DNA of 64,000 nucleotides from a virus. The position numbers and the translations under genes are program-made. Of this stretch, positions 25,137-34,739 are shown in pieces (position 1 is the stretch's first letter; each line of letters starts with the position of its first letter). The notes beneath the pieces are model-generated. The model made no database searches and was not told where the DNA came from. It saw nothing but the letters and a program-made list of their open reading frames with translations. The stretch spans positions 17,299 to 81,298 of the IMG/VR virus record IMGVR_UViG_3300013212_000072. One strand, given 5' to 3'.

Positions 25137-25925
25137 ATGAACAAATTTAAAACATACGGACAATTCTTAAATGAGTCAAATCAAGATAATATTGTTAATG
25201 TTATTTTAGATTCGTTGGAACCTACAATTGTTGAAATGTTAGCTGCAACCGAAAAATGGTTTGTTGAGACCTTTAAACAGGAGTTTACTAAATATGACAG
25301 AGAGTATGCTAGAATCAATTTAACATACGATATGGTTAAATCTATTGAAATGTATACCTTACCAACCGATTCACTATTATCAATGAACGTGCGTAAGAGC
25401 GTTAAAGGAAATATTCAAATTGATGCTCAAATCCAAAGAGGAGAAAACACTTATAGTTTCCAAACTGAAGCGATTTATGCAGGAGGACATAACATTCAGA
25501 GACTTCACTATAGATATATTGTTAAGACCAGCATTCCAAAAACTGGAGCTACCGAAATTGCTAAAGAATATGCAGACAAAATTAAGAAAATGTCTAAGCT
25601 TGAACAAATTAATAAAGAAATAAATAGTTACAAGCAACGTATTAAAATAGAACAAGAAAAACTTGAAGTTAACTCTAAATTAACAGATGATGAGATTAAG
25701 GCAAAAAGTGATTATGTATGGCCGACTTGGAAAGAAATTGTAAAGAGAGATGCTGCTAAAAATTATAATAATGACGAAGCATACTACTATCAAGAACAAG
25801 AAAGAAGCATCCAAGCTCAAATCGATAGTTGGAAACGAATTAATGTTACTTCAATACAAACGTGGTTAGTAAGCGTTAACAAATCACTTCAAAAACTTAT
25901 AGCAAAACGGGATTCTATGGTATAG
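25137..25925 (+). CDS. Probable internal capsid protein with capsid-targeting-like N-terminus (262 aa)
   Basis: The N-terminus MNKFKTYGQFLNESN strongly resembles T4 capsid-targeting sequences (MKTYQEFIAE). In T4 these are cut off by the gp21 protease after the Glu. Beyond that the protein is a soluble alpha/beta domain of unknown fold, with a long Lys/Gln/Glu helix (INKEINSYKQRIKIEQEKLE) near residues 160-190. It could be delivered into the host with the DNA, like T4 internal proteins. Promoters of both classes precede it, an odd pairing for a late protein. Confidence 0.6.
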   Translation: MNKFKTYGQFLNESNQDNIVNVILDSLEPTIVEMLAATEKWFVETFKQEFTKYDREYARINLTYDMVKSIEMYTLPTDSLLSMNVRKSVKGNIQIDAQIQRGENTYSFQTEAIYAGGHNIQRLHYRYIVKTSIPKTGATEIAKEYADKIKKMSKLEQINKEINSYKQRIKIEQEKLEVNSKLTDDEIKAKSDYVWPTWKEIVKRDAAKNYNNDEAYYYQEQERSIQAQIDSWKRINVTSIQTWLVSVNKSLQKLIAKRDSMV

Positions 25926-25936
25926 TTATTTTTTAC

Positions 25937-25972
25937 TTGGATATATAACCTAACTTAAGTTAATATATCCAA
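25937..25972 (+). promoter_or_regulatory. Hairpin containing GATATATAAC box and inner palindrome
   Basis: Outer arms 25937-25946 and 25963-25972 pair over 10 bp. Inside lies a perfect 12-base palindrome, TAACTTAAGTTA (25951-25962). The GATATATAAC box is partly in the 5' arm. A four-codon ORF (25978-25992, Met-Asn-Thr-Leu-stop) follows at once. Confidence 0.5.
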
Positions 25973-25998
25973 ATTGAATGAATACTCTATAAAAAATA

Positions 25999-26047
25999 AT
26001 GAGTTTGGGTTTTATTCTTAGATATATAGAATAAAACCCAAACTCAT
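25999..26047 (+). promoter_or_regulatory. Perfect 20-bp hairpin covering the start of homing endonuclease 4
   Basis: Bases 25999-26018 pair perfectly with 26028-26047 around a 9-base loop, TAGATATAT. The ATG is 26046-26048, so its first two bases are in the 3' arm. Such a stem should block initiation on any transcript carrying both arms. The GATATATA core in the loop could start a transcript that lacks the 5' arm. Confidence 0.75.
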
Positions 26048-26735
26048 GTTTCATTATGTTTATATTGTAAAACATCCGCAAACTGGTGAATTTTACTATG
26101 GAAGTAGAACTAGTTATGTTTTGCCAGAATTAGATGATTATAAAGGCTCGATGTGCAAATGGAAAGTTAATAAATTTGAATTAATTAAAACAATAGTTAA
26201 GACATTTAATTCCAGAGAAGAAGCATATTTATTTGAAAGAGAAATAATATTAAAAAATATAAGACATTCATTAAATAGAAATTATGCAATTCCATCAAAA
26301 CACGGTGCCGGCGCACTACCTGGTCCAAAAAATTCTTTTTTTGGTAAAAAACACACCGATGAATCTTTAATTAAAATGAAAGAAAACTCAAATAATGCAG
26401 GCGTTAATAATCCAATGTTTGGAAAAGAGCATAAAGATGTATCTAAAAAGAAAATGTCTATTAAAAAAATAGGCCTTTACAATGGCGTAAATAATCCGAT
26501 GTCTAAAAAACTATATCAATATGATATAAATGGAAATCTAATGAATATATGGGATTGTGCAACTCTATGCGTGAAACATTATGGTGATATTGGTATTAAT
26601 TTATCTAGAGGTAATATTTCCAATAGCGCAAAAAACAATTCAATTGAAGATACTTCGTTAAAAAGATTAAATGTATTTATCTTTTCATTTTCAGAGATAG
26701 ATATAGTTAGATTTAATAAATTTAAAAATAAGTAA
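26046..26735 (+). CDS. GIY-YIG homing endonuclease with NUMOD3 and NUMOD1 domains
   Basis: GIY-YIG core at residues 3-90 (HYVYIVKHPQTGEFYYGSR; Glu in YLFEREIIL). NUMOD3-type motifs follow (FGKKHTDESLIKMKEN, FGKEHKDVSKKKMSIKKIG). A C-terminal NUMOD1 helix-turn-helix-like part reads YQYDINGNLMNIWDCATLC. It lacks the C2HC zinc tail of the other three GIY-YIG genes, so it is a different subfamily. It sits between two intact genes with no duplicated gene end visible. Confidence 0.9.
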   Translation: MFHYVYIVKHPQTGEFYYGSRTSYVLPELDDYKGSMCKWKVNKFELIKTIVKTFNSREEAYLFEREIILKNIRHSLNRNYAIPSKHGAGALPGPKNSFFGKKHTDESLIKMKENSNNAGVNNPMFGKEHKDVSKKKMSIKKIGLYNGVNNPMSKKLYQYDINGNLMNIWDCATLCVKHYGDIGINLSRGNISNSAKNNSIEDTSLKRLNVFIFSFSEIDIVRFNKFKNK

Positions 26736-26739
26736 TATA

Positions 26740-28032
26740 ATGAATAATCTAAATGAATCTGACATTTTATCTAAATCTCTTATAGGTTGTGAATTTGAGT
26801 TCTACTCAAATTTTAGTGCTGAAGATACTGCAAAAAAACTTGAAAAACTGCTTGGCAAAAAGATTCACGTCGAGGATAAAGCACATAGCGATTTTGAAGT
26901 AACTCGCGATGAATTTAAAATAGAACCTGACATGTCGGGTGGAGCTAAACTTCTTGAGTTAGTTACTGGAGCCCTTCCATATACTGCAGCCAGACTAATG
27001 ATAATTAATGTTTGTCAATGGATTCAAGAGAATGGATATACAAATGATAGGTCTTCGATTCACTTAAATCTTTCATTTGATAAATCAAAAATTGAAAACA
27101 AGTATCGTATTTCTAAGATGAATGTTCTTAAATTCATTTTAGATTTTAATGAAGAGCAAGTATTCAAATTCTTTCCTAAAAGAGAAAACTCAGCCTACGC
27201 AAAATCTATTAAATTTGTCCTACCAAAAGAGGACACGTACTTCTTTGATGGAAAGCATATCAATCAACAAAACTTTATCTACCCTGATACAAAATATTAT
27301 GGGATAAATTTTGACAAAAGACATAAAAATTATCTGGAATTCCGCTATATTGGAGGAGAGGACTGGGAAAAGAAAACAACTACAATTCTTTATTTAGTTG
27401 ACCGTTTCCTACTTCAATTATGGAAATCAACCGAAAACCCAGACTTTACGGAATTAAATGCAATTGAATTAAAAAAAATAGTTGCAGATAACCAAAGAAT
27501 AATCGATGCTAGAAAGGACTGGAAAACAATTAAAGATAATTGGAAAAATGTTAAGTTCACTGTCGACATGGATGACAATCCTAAAGTAGTAGATTTATAT
27601 TGGACTTCTGTCAAAGAACGTGTAATGAAATTATTTACACATGGAGACCTTAGCAAAGGACATATTAATTATGATACTGACGCTGGTAAAATCCAAGTAA
27701 ATGGAGGTCGTTTAGAATATTGTGTTGACCTTAGAGGGTATGAATTTGTGAATTGTTTCTTGCGAGGAGAATTTACCGAATGCGATATGTATGGATGTGA
27801 TGTTAACGGTTCTGATATTCATTATTGTAATTTCTACCAATCAACACAACTTAATAGTTCTAAATTAGATGGTTCTTATGTTCATGGAACATGTACCGCA
27901 AATGATTGTTATGTCTATGGAAAAGGAACTTTTAAAGGAACAATGAATGGAGGAATCTTTAGAGAGGGTTCATTTGATAAAAAACTGGCTAGATTTAATG
28001 ATGTTGAAATTATTAAATCTAGAGCAATATAA
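26740..28032 (+). CDS. Putative amidoligase-like enzyme with pentapeptide-like C-terminus
   Basis: The N-terminal 240 residues resemble the amidoligase/glutamate-cysteine-ligase superfamily. LIGCEFEFYSN matches the G-x-E-x-E/F metal motif, and YYGINFDKRHKNYLEFRYIG matches the later strand pair. These enzymes form amide bonds using ATP. The C-terminal 110 residues have a regular five-residue spacing of Cys, Phe and Tyr (FVNCFLRGEFTECDMYGCDV), suggesting a pentapeptide-repeat helix. In a baseplate cluster this is unusual. It could modify a virion protein or host peptidoglycan. The enzyme call is moderate. Confidence 0.55.
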   Translation: MNNLNESDILSKSLIGCEFEFYSNFSAEDTAKKLEKLLGKKIHVEDKAHSDFEVTRDEFKIEPDMSGGAKLLELVTGALPYTAARLMIINVCQWIQENGYTNDRSSIHLNLSFDKSKIENKYRISKMNVLKFILDFNEEQVFKFFPKRENSAYAKSIKFVLPKEDTYFFDGKHINQQNFIYPDTKYYGINFDKRHKNYLEFRYIGGEDWEKKTTTILYLVDRFLLQLWKSTENPDFTELNAIELKKIVADNQRIIDARKDWKTIKDNWKNVKFTVDMDDNPKVVDLYWTSVKERVMKLFTHGDLSKGHINYDTDAGKIQVNGGRLEYCVDLRGYEFVNCFLRGEFTECDMYGCDVNGSDIHYCNFYQSTQLNSSKLDGSYVHGTCTANDCYVYGKGTFKGTMNGGIFREGSFDKKLARFNDVEIIKSRAI

Positions 28033-28047
28033 AAATAAAATAAAAAG

Positions 28048-28878
28048 ATGGGTAATATATTAGTAGGTGGAGAATCAATTCAACAACATCCTGAATGGGA
28101 TAATGAATGTTTTAACAATTTTGTAAATGAACTTGCAGACGATATAACAGGTTCATGTATGATACCGATGAATCTTCCAAGACAAGAGGTTCAAAACATA
28201 GTTAGACGAGCAAAGAAATGGTTCTATAAAAATTATGAGTATTCAGTACAAGAAAACTTTTTAGTAATTCCAGCATCTGCGTTTCTATCAGATCATTTTA
28301 AATATTCTAGGTCTTTCACTCTTCCTGCAATGGACCCTCTTACCGGTGGCGGTGAAATATTTTCAGTATTTGCGGTGCTTGAAAGAGGAAACACATGGGG
28401 AGGAAGTATGGACATTAACTTTACTCAAGGAGATTTTGCAATTGAAAGAATGTTAATGGGTGGAATTTATGGAGGTTCTAAAACTGGACAGGCTGCAGAA
28501 AATTTACAATACTACGTAATCAATGAATCTTTCTTTGATTTAGCACGACAAATTTTTAAGAATCCGTATGGTTTTCATTATAGCCAACTTACACATGAAT
28601 TAAAATTCATGGGAGAAACTCCTAAAAAAGATACAATTCTAAAGGTTTATCAAACAATTCCAGAATGTGCGCTATTTCAAGATGAAGCATTTTTTAGATA
28701 TTGTTCGGCTAAGATTAAAATTTCGTTAGGACAAAAACTTGGAATATTTGGATTCTCTCTTCCTGGAAATATTCAAATTAATCCAGATGTAATTAAATCG
28801 CTTGGCGAAGATGAACTAACTGCAGTAATTGAAGAAATCAAAAGCGAAGAAGGTACTGACTGGATGTTCCATTCTTAA
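28048..28878 (+). CDS. Tail/baseplate structural protein (276 aa)
   Basis: Aromatic- and Gly-rich, with a helical start (LPRQEVQNIVRRAKKWFYKN) and a beta-rich centre (FSVFAVLERGNTWGGSMDI). It lies directly upstream of gp25 and gp6, where wedge or neck components are usual. I cannot match it to a named T4 protein. The last residues are acidic (EEIKSEEGTDW). Confidence 0.62.
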   Translation: MGNILVGGESIQQHPEWDNECFNNFVNELADDITGSCMIPMNLPRQEVQNIVRRAKKWFYKNYEYSVQENFLVIPASAFLSDHFKYSRSFTLPAMDPLTGGGEIFSVFAVLERGNTWGGSMDINFTQGDFAIERMLMGGIYGGSKTGQAAENLQYYVINESFFDLARQIFKNPYGFHYSQLTHELKFMGETPKKDTILKVYQTIPECALFQDEAFFRYCSAKIKISLGQKLGIFGFSLPGNIQINPDVIKSLGEDELTAVIEEIKSEEGTDWMFHS

Positions 28879-28894
28879 ACAAATATATATTATT

Positions 28895-29248
28895 ATGGAA
28901 TTGTACATAAAATCGCTAGAAGACCCAAATTACGATGAAGACCAATTACAAATCGACGAAGATATTGCTCTAATAATATCCCAGATCGAAACGCTGGTAT
29001 TTACAGAAAAAGGCGATGTGATGGGAGACCCTGAATTTGGGCTTAATCTTGAAGATTATGTATATTCTTTTATGTACAATGATACAATGTTACAAGGAGT
29101 AGTTCAAAGTGCTATTTCGCGATATGTTCCATTATCCGCAAAAATACCAGTGCATGTTACTGTTGAATTTGCAGAAATGACCGAAAGAAATGTAGTTTTT
29201 ATAGATATTGCTATTGACTATAGGTTTGGAATAACAATCGCTATATAA
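28895..29248 (+). CDS. 25: Baseplate wedge protein gp25
   Basis: This 117-residue protein matches the gp25/GPW family. IDEDIALIISQIETLVFTEK is followed by GDVMGDPEFGLNLEDYVYSF, the region holding the conserved E-P-x-G-x-x-L-type motif (here D-P-E-F-G-L-N-L). I chose the ATG at 28895; an earlier in-frame start at 28829 would run into the upstream gene. gp25 joins the wedge core bundle with gp6 and gp53 and contacts the first sheath ring. Confidence 0.9.
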   Translation: MELYIKSLEDPNYDEDQLQIDEDIALIISQIETLVFTEKGDVMGDPEFGLNLEDYVYSFMYNDTMLQGVVQSAISRYVPLSAKIPVHVTVEFAEMTERNVVFIDIAIDYRFGITIAI

Positions 29249-29261
29249 AAAAATAAATGAG

Positions 29262-31082
29262 ATGACTGAATTAAAATTTTTATCAAAAGCCAGAATTAAG
29301 GCTACTGAAATGATTGCCGATACTCGAACATATATTTCGAGAGTATATGGGCGATCAAGCGATTTATTTACAACAGCTTCACCGTATTCTCAAATACTTG
29401 AAGTACTAGCTGAAATTACTAATTTAGTATTCTTTTACATTGAAGATGCTACAGTTGAACAAAATATATTAACAGCACAAGACCCGGAATCTATATATGG
29501 ACTTGCAAGACTTGCAGGACACGACGCATTTAGAGGTTCATCTGCCTTAGGTGAATTAAAAATAAGACTAAATACTAGCGCATTTAATGATATTGAAGGA
29601 GATACCCTAATTATTCCTGCAAATTCAATAATTAAGGCAAGTAAAAATGGTTTAGAATATATCTTAAAAACAAACAATGATCAGTTTGTAATTCAAAAAA
29701 GCAGTCCTGATTATATGTATATCCCTATTATTCAGGGTAAAATTGAAAAGCAGACACTAACAGGTACTGGCGAAAAATTACAATCATTTAACGTAATTAT
29801 TAAAAAACAAACAGACAATGATTCGGTTCGGGTTAGTGTTAATAGCGAATTGTGGAGCAAATATGATTCATTATATGATATGCACGTTGGAACTAAGGGA
29901 TATCTTGTTAAGACTGGAATCACCGGAGGTTTAGATATTTATTTTGGTAATGGTTCATTTGGAATGATTCCACCTGAAGGTTCTACAATTGATATTGAAT
30001 ATATTGTTTCAGATGGAGTCAAAGGTAATTTAACAGGTTCTAAAGACCTTAATTTTAAATTTCAAACTGAAGGTTTTGATTCTCTTGGAAATTCATGTGA
30101 CTTAAATAAATTATTAGAATCTTCATTTACGGTTGCACCTACAATGGGATCTAACCCTGAAAGTATTGAACTTACTAAATTGATTGCACCTTTGCAAAGT
30201 CACTCATTTGTATTAGCAACACCGGACAATTATGAAGCATTTCTATCAAAATATGGTATGTTCTCATATCTAGATGCTTACAATACTACCGATGACGGAT
30301 ATATTGATGACGACAATGTGATTTACTTATTCATGTTACCAGATACTAAAAGAAAATTAACTAAAAATAATGACTATTTTAATCTGCATAAAGAGGAATT
30401 CTTTTTCTCAGAAGAGGAAAAGAATGGAATTCTTAGAACTTTAGAAAATTCAGGTAGACAGATGGTAACAACCGAAGTTAAGATTGTAGAACCTAAAGTT
30501 CAATATTTTAGAATGGATGTTAAAGTAAGATATTTCGAAGGATTCAATAAGATTAACCTTTTTGGAGAAATAAGAACTAAAATATCACAATACTTAATTA
30601 ATATAACACGTAGAGACCGTTTACCAAAATCAGATATTATTGCACTATTAGAAGGAATTGAAGGAATCGATTCGGTTAATGTTCGATTTGTTTCTGAAAA
30701 GGAAGAAACTGCAAGAAGACTAGGATATTATGTAAGTGAAACAGTTACAGTAACTCCTTCAACTACAACGCTAGAGGATATTGGAAATGGAAAACAAAAA
30801 TACGTTTTCTTTAAAAGAAACGTATCTACTACTTTGGTTAATTTTGAACCAAATGCTGCACTTCCAGAAAATGTAATTAATCTAGATTCCTTTGGAGATA
30901 TTATTTTAGAAAAAGAAGAGGTTGCCCTATTCAGAGGAGGATGGATAGATAGAGACGGTGCATCAGTTTTAGATGATGCTAAAGTTGGAGAGATGGCAGC
31001 GCTATCTGTTTACTTTGATGAACCTGCAGTACCAAATACAGTTTTTAGTAGAATTCAAGCTCAAAATAGAAAAGCACTATAA
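29262..31082 (+). CDS. 6: Baseplate wedge protein gp6 (J-like)
   Basis: A 606-residue protein directly after gp25, as in contractile tails generally. The N-terminal third (TRTYISRVYGRSSDLFTTAS ... VLAEITNLVFFYIEDAT) and the part ending in MVTTEVKIVEPKVQYFRMDV match the gp6/gpJ family. In T4 dimers of gp6 form the ring that holds the wedges together and changes shape on contraction. The next start overlaps its stop by one base. Confidence 0.88.
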   Translation: MTELKFLSKARIKATEMIADTRTYISRVYGRSSDLFTTASPYSQILEVLAEITNLVFFYIEDATVEQNILTAQDPESIYGLARLAGHDAFRGSSALGELKIRLNTSAFNDIEGDTLIIPANSIIKASKNGLEYILKTNNDQFVIQKSSPDYMYIPIIQGKIEKQTLTGTGEKLQSFNVIIKKQTDNDSVRVSVNSELWSKYDSLYDMHVGTKGYLVKTGITGGLDIYFGNGSFGMIPPEGSTIDIEYIVSDGVKGNLTGSKDLNFKFQTEGFDSLGNSCDLNKLLESSFTVAPTMGSNPESIELTKLIAPLQSHSFVLATPDNYEAFLSKYGMFSYLDAYNTTDDGYIDDDNVIYLFMLPDTKRKLTKNNDYFNLHKEEFFFSEEEKNGILRTLENSGRQMVTTEVKIVEPKVQYFRMDVKVRYFEGFNKINLFGEIRTKISQYLINITRRDRLPKSDIIALLEGIEGIDSVNVRFVSEKEETARRLGYYVSETVTVTPSTTTLEDIGNGKQKYVFFKRNVSTTLVNFEPNAALPENVINLDSFGDIILEKEEVALFRGGWIDRDGASVLDDAKVGEMAALSVYFDEPAVPNTVFSRIQAQNRKAL

Positions 31083-31351
31083 TGGGTATTTTAAGTAATT
31101 TATTTAAAGTTCGTAAGGTTAAGAGTTACAACACTCGACTTTCGGTAATGGACAAAAGATTACATGAAGGTAATGATTATCGAACAAATATATTAAGCAA
31201 TTCATTATCAAAATACATACAGAGAAATAATACAATGTATGATTTTATTACAATGATGCAACATGTTGTCGCTGATTGGGTTGATTCTGTAACATATTTA
31301 AAAGCCTACAAATCATATACAATTAGAAAAGACGATAAAAAAGTTAAGTAA
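31082..31351 (+). CDS. Small baseplate-region protein (89 aa)
   Basis: Basic, soluble and Tyr/Asn-rich, beginning MGILSNLFKVRKVKSYNTRL. It lies between gp6 and the gp7-like gene with 1- and 2-base spacing. A wedge accessory or chaperone role fits the position, but no family is recognised. Confidence 0.6.
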   Translation: MGILSNLFKVRKVKSYNTRLSVMDKRLHEGNDYRTNILSNSLSKYIQRNNTMYDFITMMQHVVADWVDSVTYLKAYKSYTIRKDDKKVK

Positions 31352-31353
31352 GA

Positions 31354-34122
31354 ATGGCGAATCCAAATTTAAGATTTTTTGATAGTGAATCAAATGACCT
31401 AAACCTTCTATATAATTCTGATACGGATATATGGGAGGGAGTTTGTTATTTACCAAAAGTATCTACTGGACTATATGAAACCCTTACAATTTATATATTA
31501 GAACAAGTAGAAGGTAAATTAGGCGGTGAAAAGTTTATTACTCCTATTGGAACTGGAAATACTACAAGTACTTTTAAATTCAAATTTTTTAGCGGTTATG
31601 AATTTAGTGAAGACATATTTATGTATAGCGCTAAAAATAATAATGGAGTTCTTGAAATTCAAAAAGATGATATTCAAACTCATACTATATTAAACGCAAA
31701 TACTGCAGTAGGAACAAACTCTGATGGTTTTAAAATTATTGATAGTAAAATTCTAATGATTCCCGTTAAGTGTAACATTGCTCTTATGAGTGAGGAAGAT
31801 AATTACCATACAAGAATCCTTGATATTTATGAAATAGCCGATAATGACCCAGAAGTATTAATTGCAAGTATAAGAATATATGGAGAGACGGAATCTGAAG
31901 ACGAAAGATTATCGGTTCTTCTATCAAATATGGGAATGTCACTATCTGAGGAAGAGTATATCATACTTAAAGATTCTAACATTTTAGAAATGTCTCCAGA
32001 CTGGATTTTAATGAATCAAAAGAGAAAAGAACTCTTATTACAAGCTTCCCAGATAAAACCATTTGTTGGTACTTATAAAGCCCTCCTAAATGCTATCGAT
32101 TTTTACGGTTACAATAAAATAACAATCAAAGAATATTGGTTGAACATTAATGAACAGGCAGAAAACTTTGGAAAACTACAAGCAATTGCCCTTCCAAATC
32201 AAGATGTTGTTGGATTTCTTGCAAATAAAAACCAAGGAAACCAATTACCAAGTTCTAATTTAAAAAAGACCAGCAGATTTTCTCTTGTCTATAGATTAAA
32301 TGAGGCTGATGGTAATGTTGATGAGTGGGATATCCCAACTGTAGTTGAATCAACTGACTATAGTCCGGATGAAGTACTTATAAAACTGTATGGACTTAAA
32401 AATAAACTACAAGCAACGTATTTGCCGCTTCAGGCTAAAATTGTAGATATTACAGGAGAAGGTGATTATTTTGCACAATTTAATTTAAACGTTTGGAATA
32501 ATCAACATTCTATTAAAGACCAAACTGCCGGACAGAGGGTTGATTTTAGTAGATACCCAATAGATAAACAATTATTCATCGAAGACTTAAGAAAGGTTGA
32601 CTACAGATTAACCGGAATTGGTCAAGACTTTTCTGCTCTTAGTAATACCAATAGAGAAGAAATTTCAGAATCTATAATAAATTTTTATGATGTCTATTAT
32701 ATTGATGACCTATCTAGTTTTAATACACTTGCTGGAATTCCAGTAGGATGCCCCGTTATTTTAAATGCAGACTCGTTTATAGGAAGTTGGGATTCGGCAG
32801 AATTTACATATATGGATGCAGAAGATACTGGAAATCACTTATTAACTTGGGATAACTGGTGGAGACAGGGAATCTATGAAATGGAATGGACAATTCTTGG
32901 ACCTAGAGGTTATTCAAAATCCTTTAGAGGTGGAGTTGGTTATTACGATGGATCTGGGGTTTTTCATCCAGAATATCAGAAGTTTCCAATAGTACTTCCA
33001 TACTCTGGAGTATATTCGGTTGAATTGTCTATATTTGATTTATATAATGTGCGAAGTTCTTATAGAAAACCCGATTATTTTGAAGTAAAAAACAAAAATG
33101 TTGAGGTGTATGGAATATTCCAAAGAATGTTACCTCAATTAAATTGGAATGAGTATAAGTACTCTTATGATGTTGCGGGTAGTGACTGGGATTGGGCTAG
33201 AGAGAACACTGCTGATGTTGATAGTATTATCGCAACATATTATTTAACATTAGACCGCGCAAATTATGTACACGACGAAGAGGATGGTCCGGAATTTTCT
33301 ACAGTAAGAAGATATATTGACCCAGATCCAAGTAACCCTACTGGATTTGCCGAAACTCCGGGACCATATCAGTGGAGAGAATTAAGAACTCAATTATGGG
33401 AAGATGGTGACGAGGTTAATTGGAATATGATGAGAGTCGGTGCTGATATAAACTCATCATTCAAGATGGATTTATTACAATCTAACGGTTATGTTAATGG
33501 CTATACTTTTTACATGACACAATATGACGTTAATTCACATTTATTAATTACTGATTCATATGAAATCCAATCAACCTATCCCGTTGATAACACTGATTTA
33601 AGTGCATGGAGAGCAATTGCAAATGAACTTTCTCAATTAGATCAGGTAGAGCATCCAATATTAACTAAATTTAATTACAACCCGATATTAGTTGACAATG
33701 ATATTAATGGAACTGAAGATGTTTGCGATTATATTTTAGTAGTTGGCGAAGAACCCGCAAGAACTCATGATTATTTTAGTGTTGGATTTACTGCAACGGG
33801 TGGAGAAATACTACCAGATTCTGAAACACATTTTGAAAGTTTTAATCCTGACTATCAAGACTTATGTGTTATTGATAGTCATGTCGAGGTTAAAAGATTA
33901 AATCATGTTACATTTTCTTATGATATTACAAATATGCCAGGAATTATTGCCCAGAAATGGACGCTTAAAAATAATAACGAGAATGTAAATGATATATATT
34001 ATAGTAATACATGGCTGACATACCTATTCAAACATAAAGGTGATTATACTGTTGAATTAGAATTAACTGACGTGAATGGAAATAAAAACACAATAAATAA
34101 AAATATATTAAAAATCATTTAA
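31354..34122 (+). CDS. Baseplate wedge protein, gp7-like
   Basis: This 922-residue protein follows gp6. Residues about 225-265 (ASQIKPFVGTYKALLNAIDF, then YGYNKITIKEYW) resemble the tail protein I region in T4 gp7 and P2 gpI, which completes the wedge core bundle with gp6. The C-terminal half is beta-rich, with PKD/Ig-like repeats, for example near the end (YLFKHKGDYTVELELTDVNG). T4 gp7 is 1032 aa. The assignment rests on the local match and gene order. Confidence 0.65.
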   Translation: MANPNLRFFDSESNDLNLLYNSDTDIWEGVCYLPKVSTGLYETLTIYILEQVEGKLGGEKFITPIGTGNTTSTFKFKFFSGYEFSEDIFMYSAKNNNGVLEIQKDDIQTHTILNANTAVGTNSDGFKIIDSKILMIPVKCNIALMSEEDNYHTRILDIYEIADNDPEVLIASIRIYGETESEDERLSVLLSNMGMSLSEEEYIILKDSNILEMSPDWILMNQKRKELLLQASQIKPFVGTYKALLNAIDFYGYNKITIKEYWLNINEQAENFGKLQAIALPNQDVVGFLANKNQGNQLPSSNLKKTSRFSLVYRLNEADGNVDEWDIPTVVESTDYSPDEVLIKLYGLKNKLQATYLPLQAKIVDITGEGDYFAQFNLNVWNNQHSIKDQTAGQRVDFSRYPIDKQLFIEDLRKVDYRLTGIGQDFSALSNTNREEISESIINFYDVYYIDDLSSFNTLAGIPVGCPVILNADSFIGSWDSAEFTYMDAEDTGNHLLTWDNWWRQGIYEMEWTILGPRGYSKSFRGGVGYYDGSGVFHPEYQKFPIVLPYSGVYSVELSIFDLYNVRSSYRKPDYFEVKNKNVEVYGIFQRMLPQLNWNEYKYSYDVAGSDWDWARENTADVDSIIATYYLTLDRANYVHDEEDGPEFSTVRRYIDPDPSNPTGFAETPGPYQWRELRTQLWEDGDEVNWNMMRVGADINSSFKMDLLQSNGYVNGYTFYMTQYDVNSHLLITDSYEIQSTYPVDNTDLSAWRAIANELSQLDQVEHPILTKFNYNPILVDNDINGTEDVCDYILVVGEEPARTHDYFSVGFTATGGEILPDSETHFESFNPDYQDLCVIDSHVEVKRLNHVTFSYDITNMPGIIAQKWTLKNNNENVNDIYYSNTWLTYLFKHKGDYTVELELTDVNGNKNTINKNILKII

Positions 34123-34123
34123 A

Positions 34124-34705
34124 ATGGCAAGTATAACAACAATTTTAGGAACCGACAGTGTTTCTTCATCTAGAATCGTATTAAATAATAATTTTGCAGC
34201 TCTTAATGATGAGTTAGCAGATATTGCAAACGTATTAAATACAAGCACTCAAGTTCTTACATTAACGGGATTAATTACCGGAGGTACTTTAAGAATTAAT
34301 AATGGCTCTGATCTCTTTAAAGTTGAATCAAATGAGATTAATGCAAATCTACCGATTAAACTTAATCAAGAAGTTGTTCTTGGTGATGGATTAATTTATT
34401 CTATTGATTCTAATCCAACAAGTCTCCCACAGTCTGCGGTAGATTATCAAGATACTACTTATGTATTGAATTCGGTTGTGTTTAATACTACCGTTTCTTT
34501 AGCAGCTGCATCTGCTGGTCAAGAAATTACATTAATCGCAAACGGGGGAACAATTACTATTAGCAACAGTAATATAATAGGAGTTGCTGCATCTGTTGTA
34601 ATGTCCAATGGTGGTTCATTAACTTTAAGATATATTACGTCTCCTATTAATGGATTTGTGATAATATCTGCATTCAAATGTACTGTAAGTGGTACTGCAA
34701 TATAA
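34124..34705 (+). CDS. Small fibre or baseplate appendage protein (193 aa)
   Basis: The N-terminus has SSRIVLNNNFAALNDELADI, comparable to the NYNFDQL-type N-terminal motif in the collagen fibres at 45041, 46676 and 49952. It suggests a shared baseplate attachment. The rest is beta-rich and Thr/Ser/Gly-rich, as in trimeric fibre shafts. No family named. Confidence 0.6.
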   Translation: MASITTILGTDSVSSSRIVLNNNFAALNDELADIANVLNTSTQVLTLTGLITGGTLRINNGSDLFKVESNEINANLPIKLNQEVVLGDGLIYSIDSNPTSLPQSAVDYQDTTYVLNSVVFNTTVSLAAASAGQEITLIANGGTITISNSNIIGVAASVVMSNGGSLTLRYITSPINGFVIISAFKCTVSGTAI

Positions 34706-34739
34706 ATGAACCAATACTAATAAAAACAAAATCGCTTAA

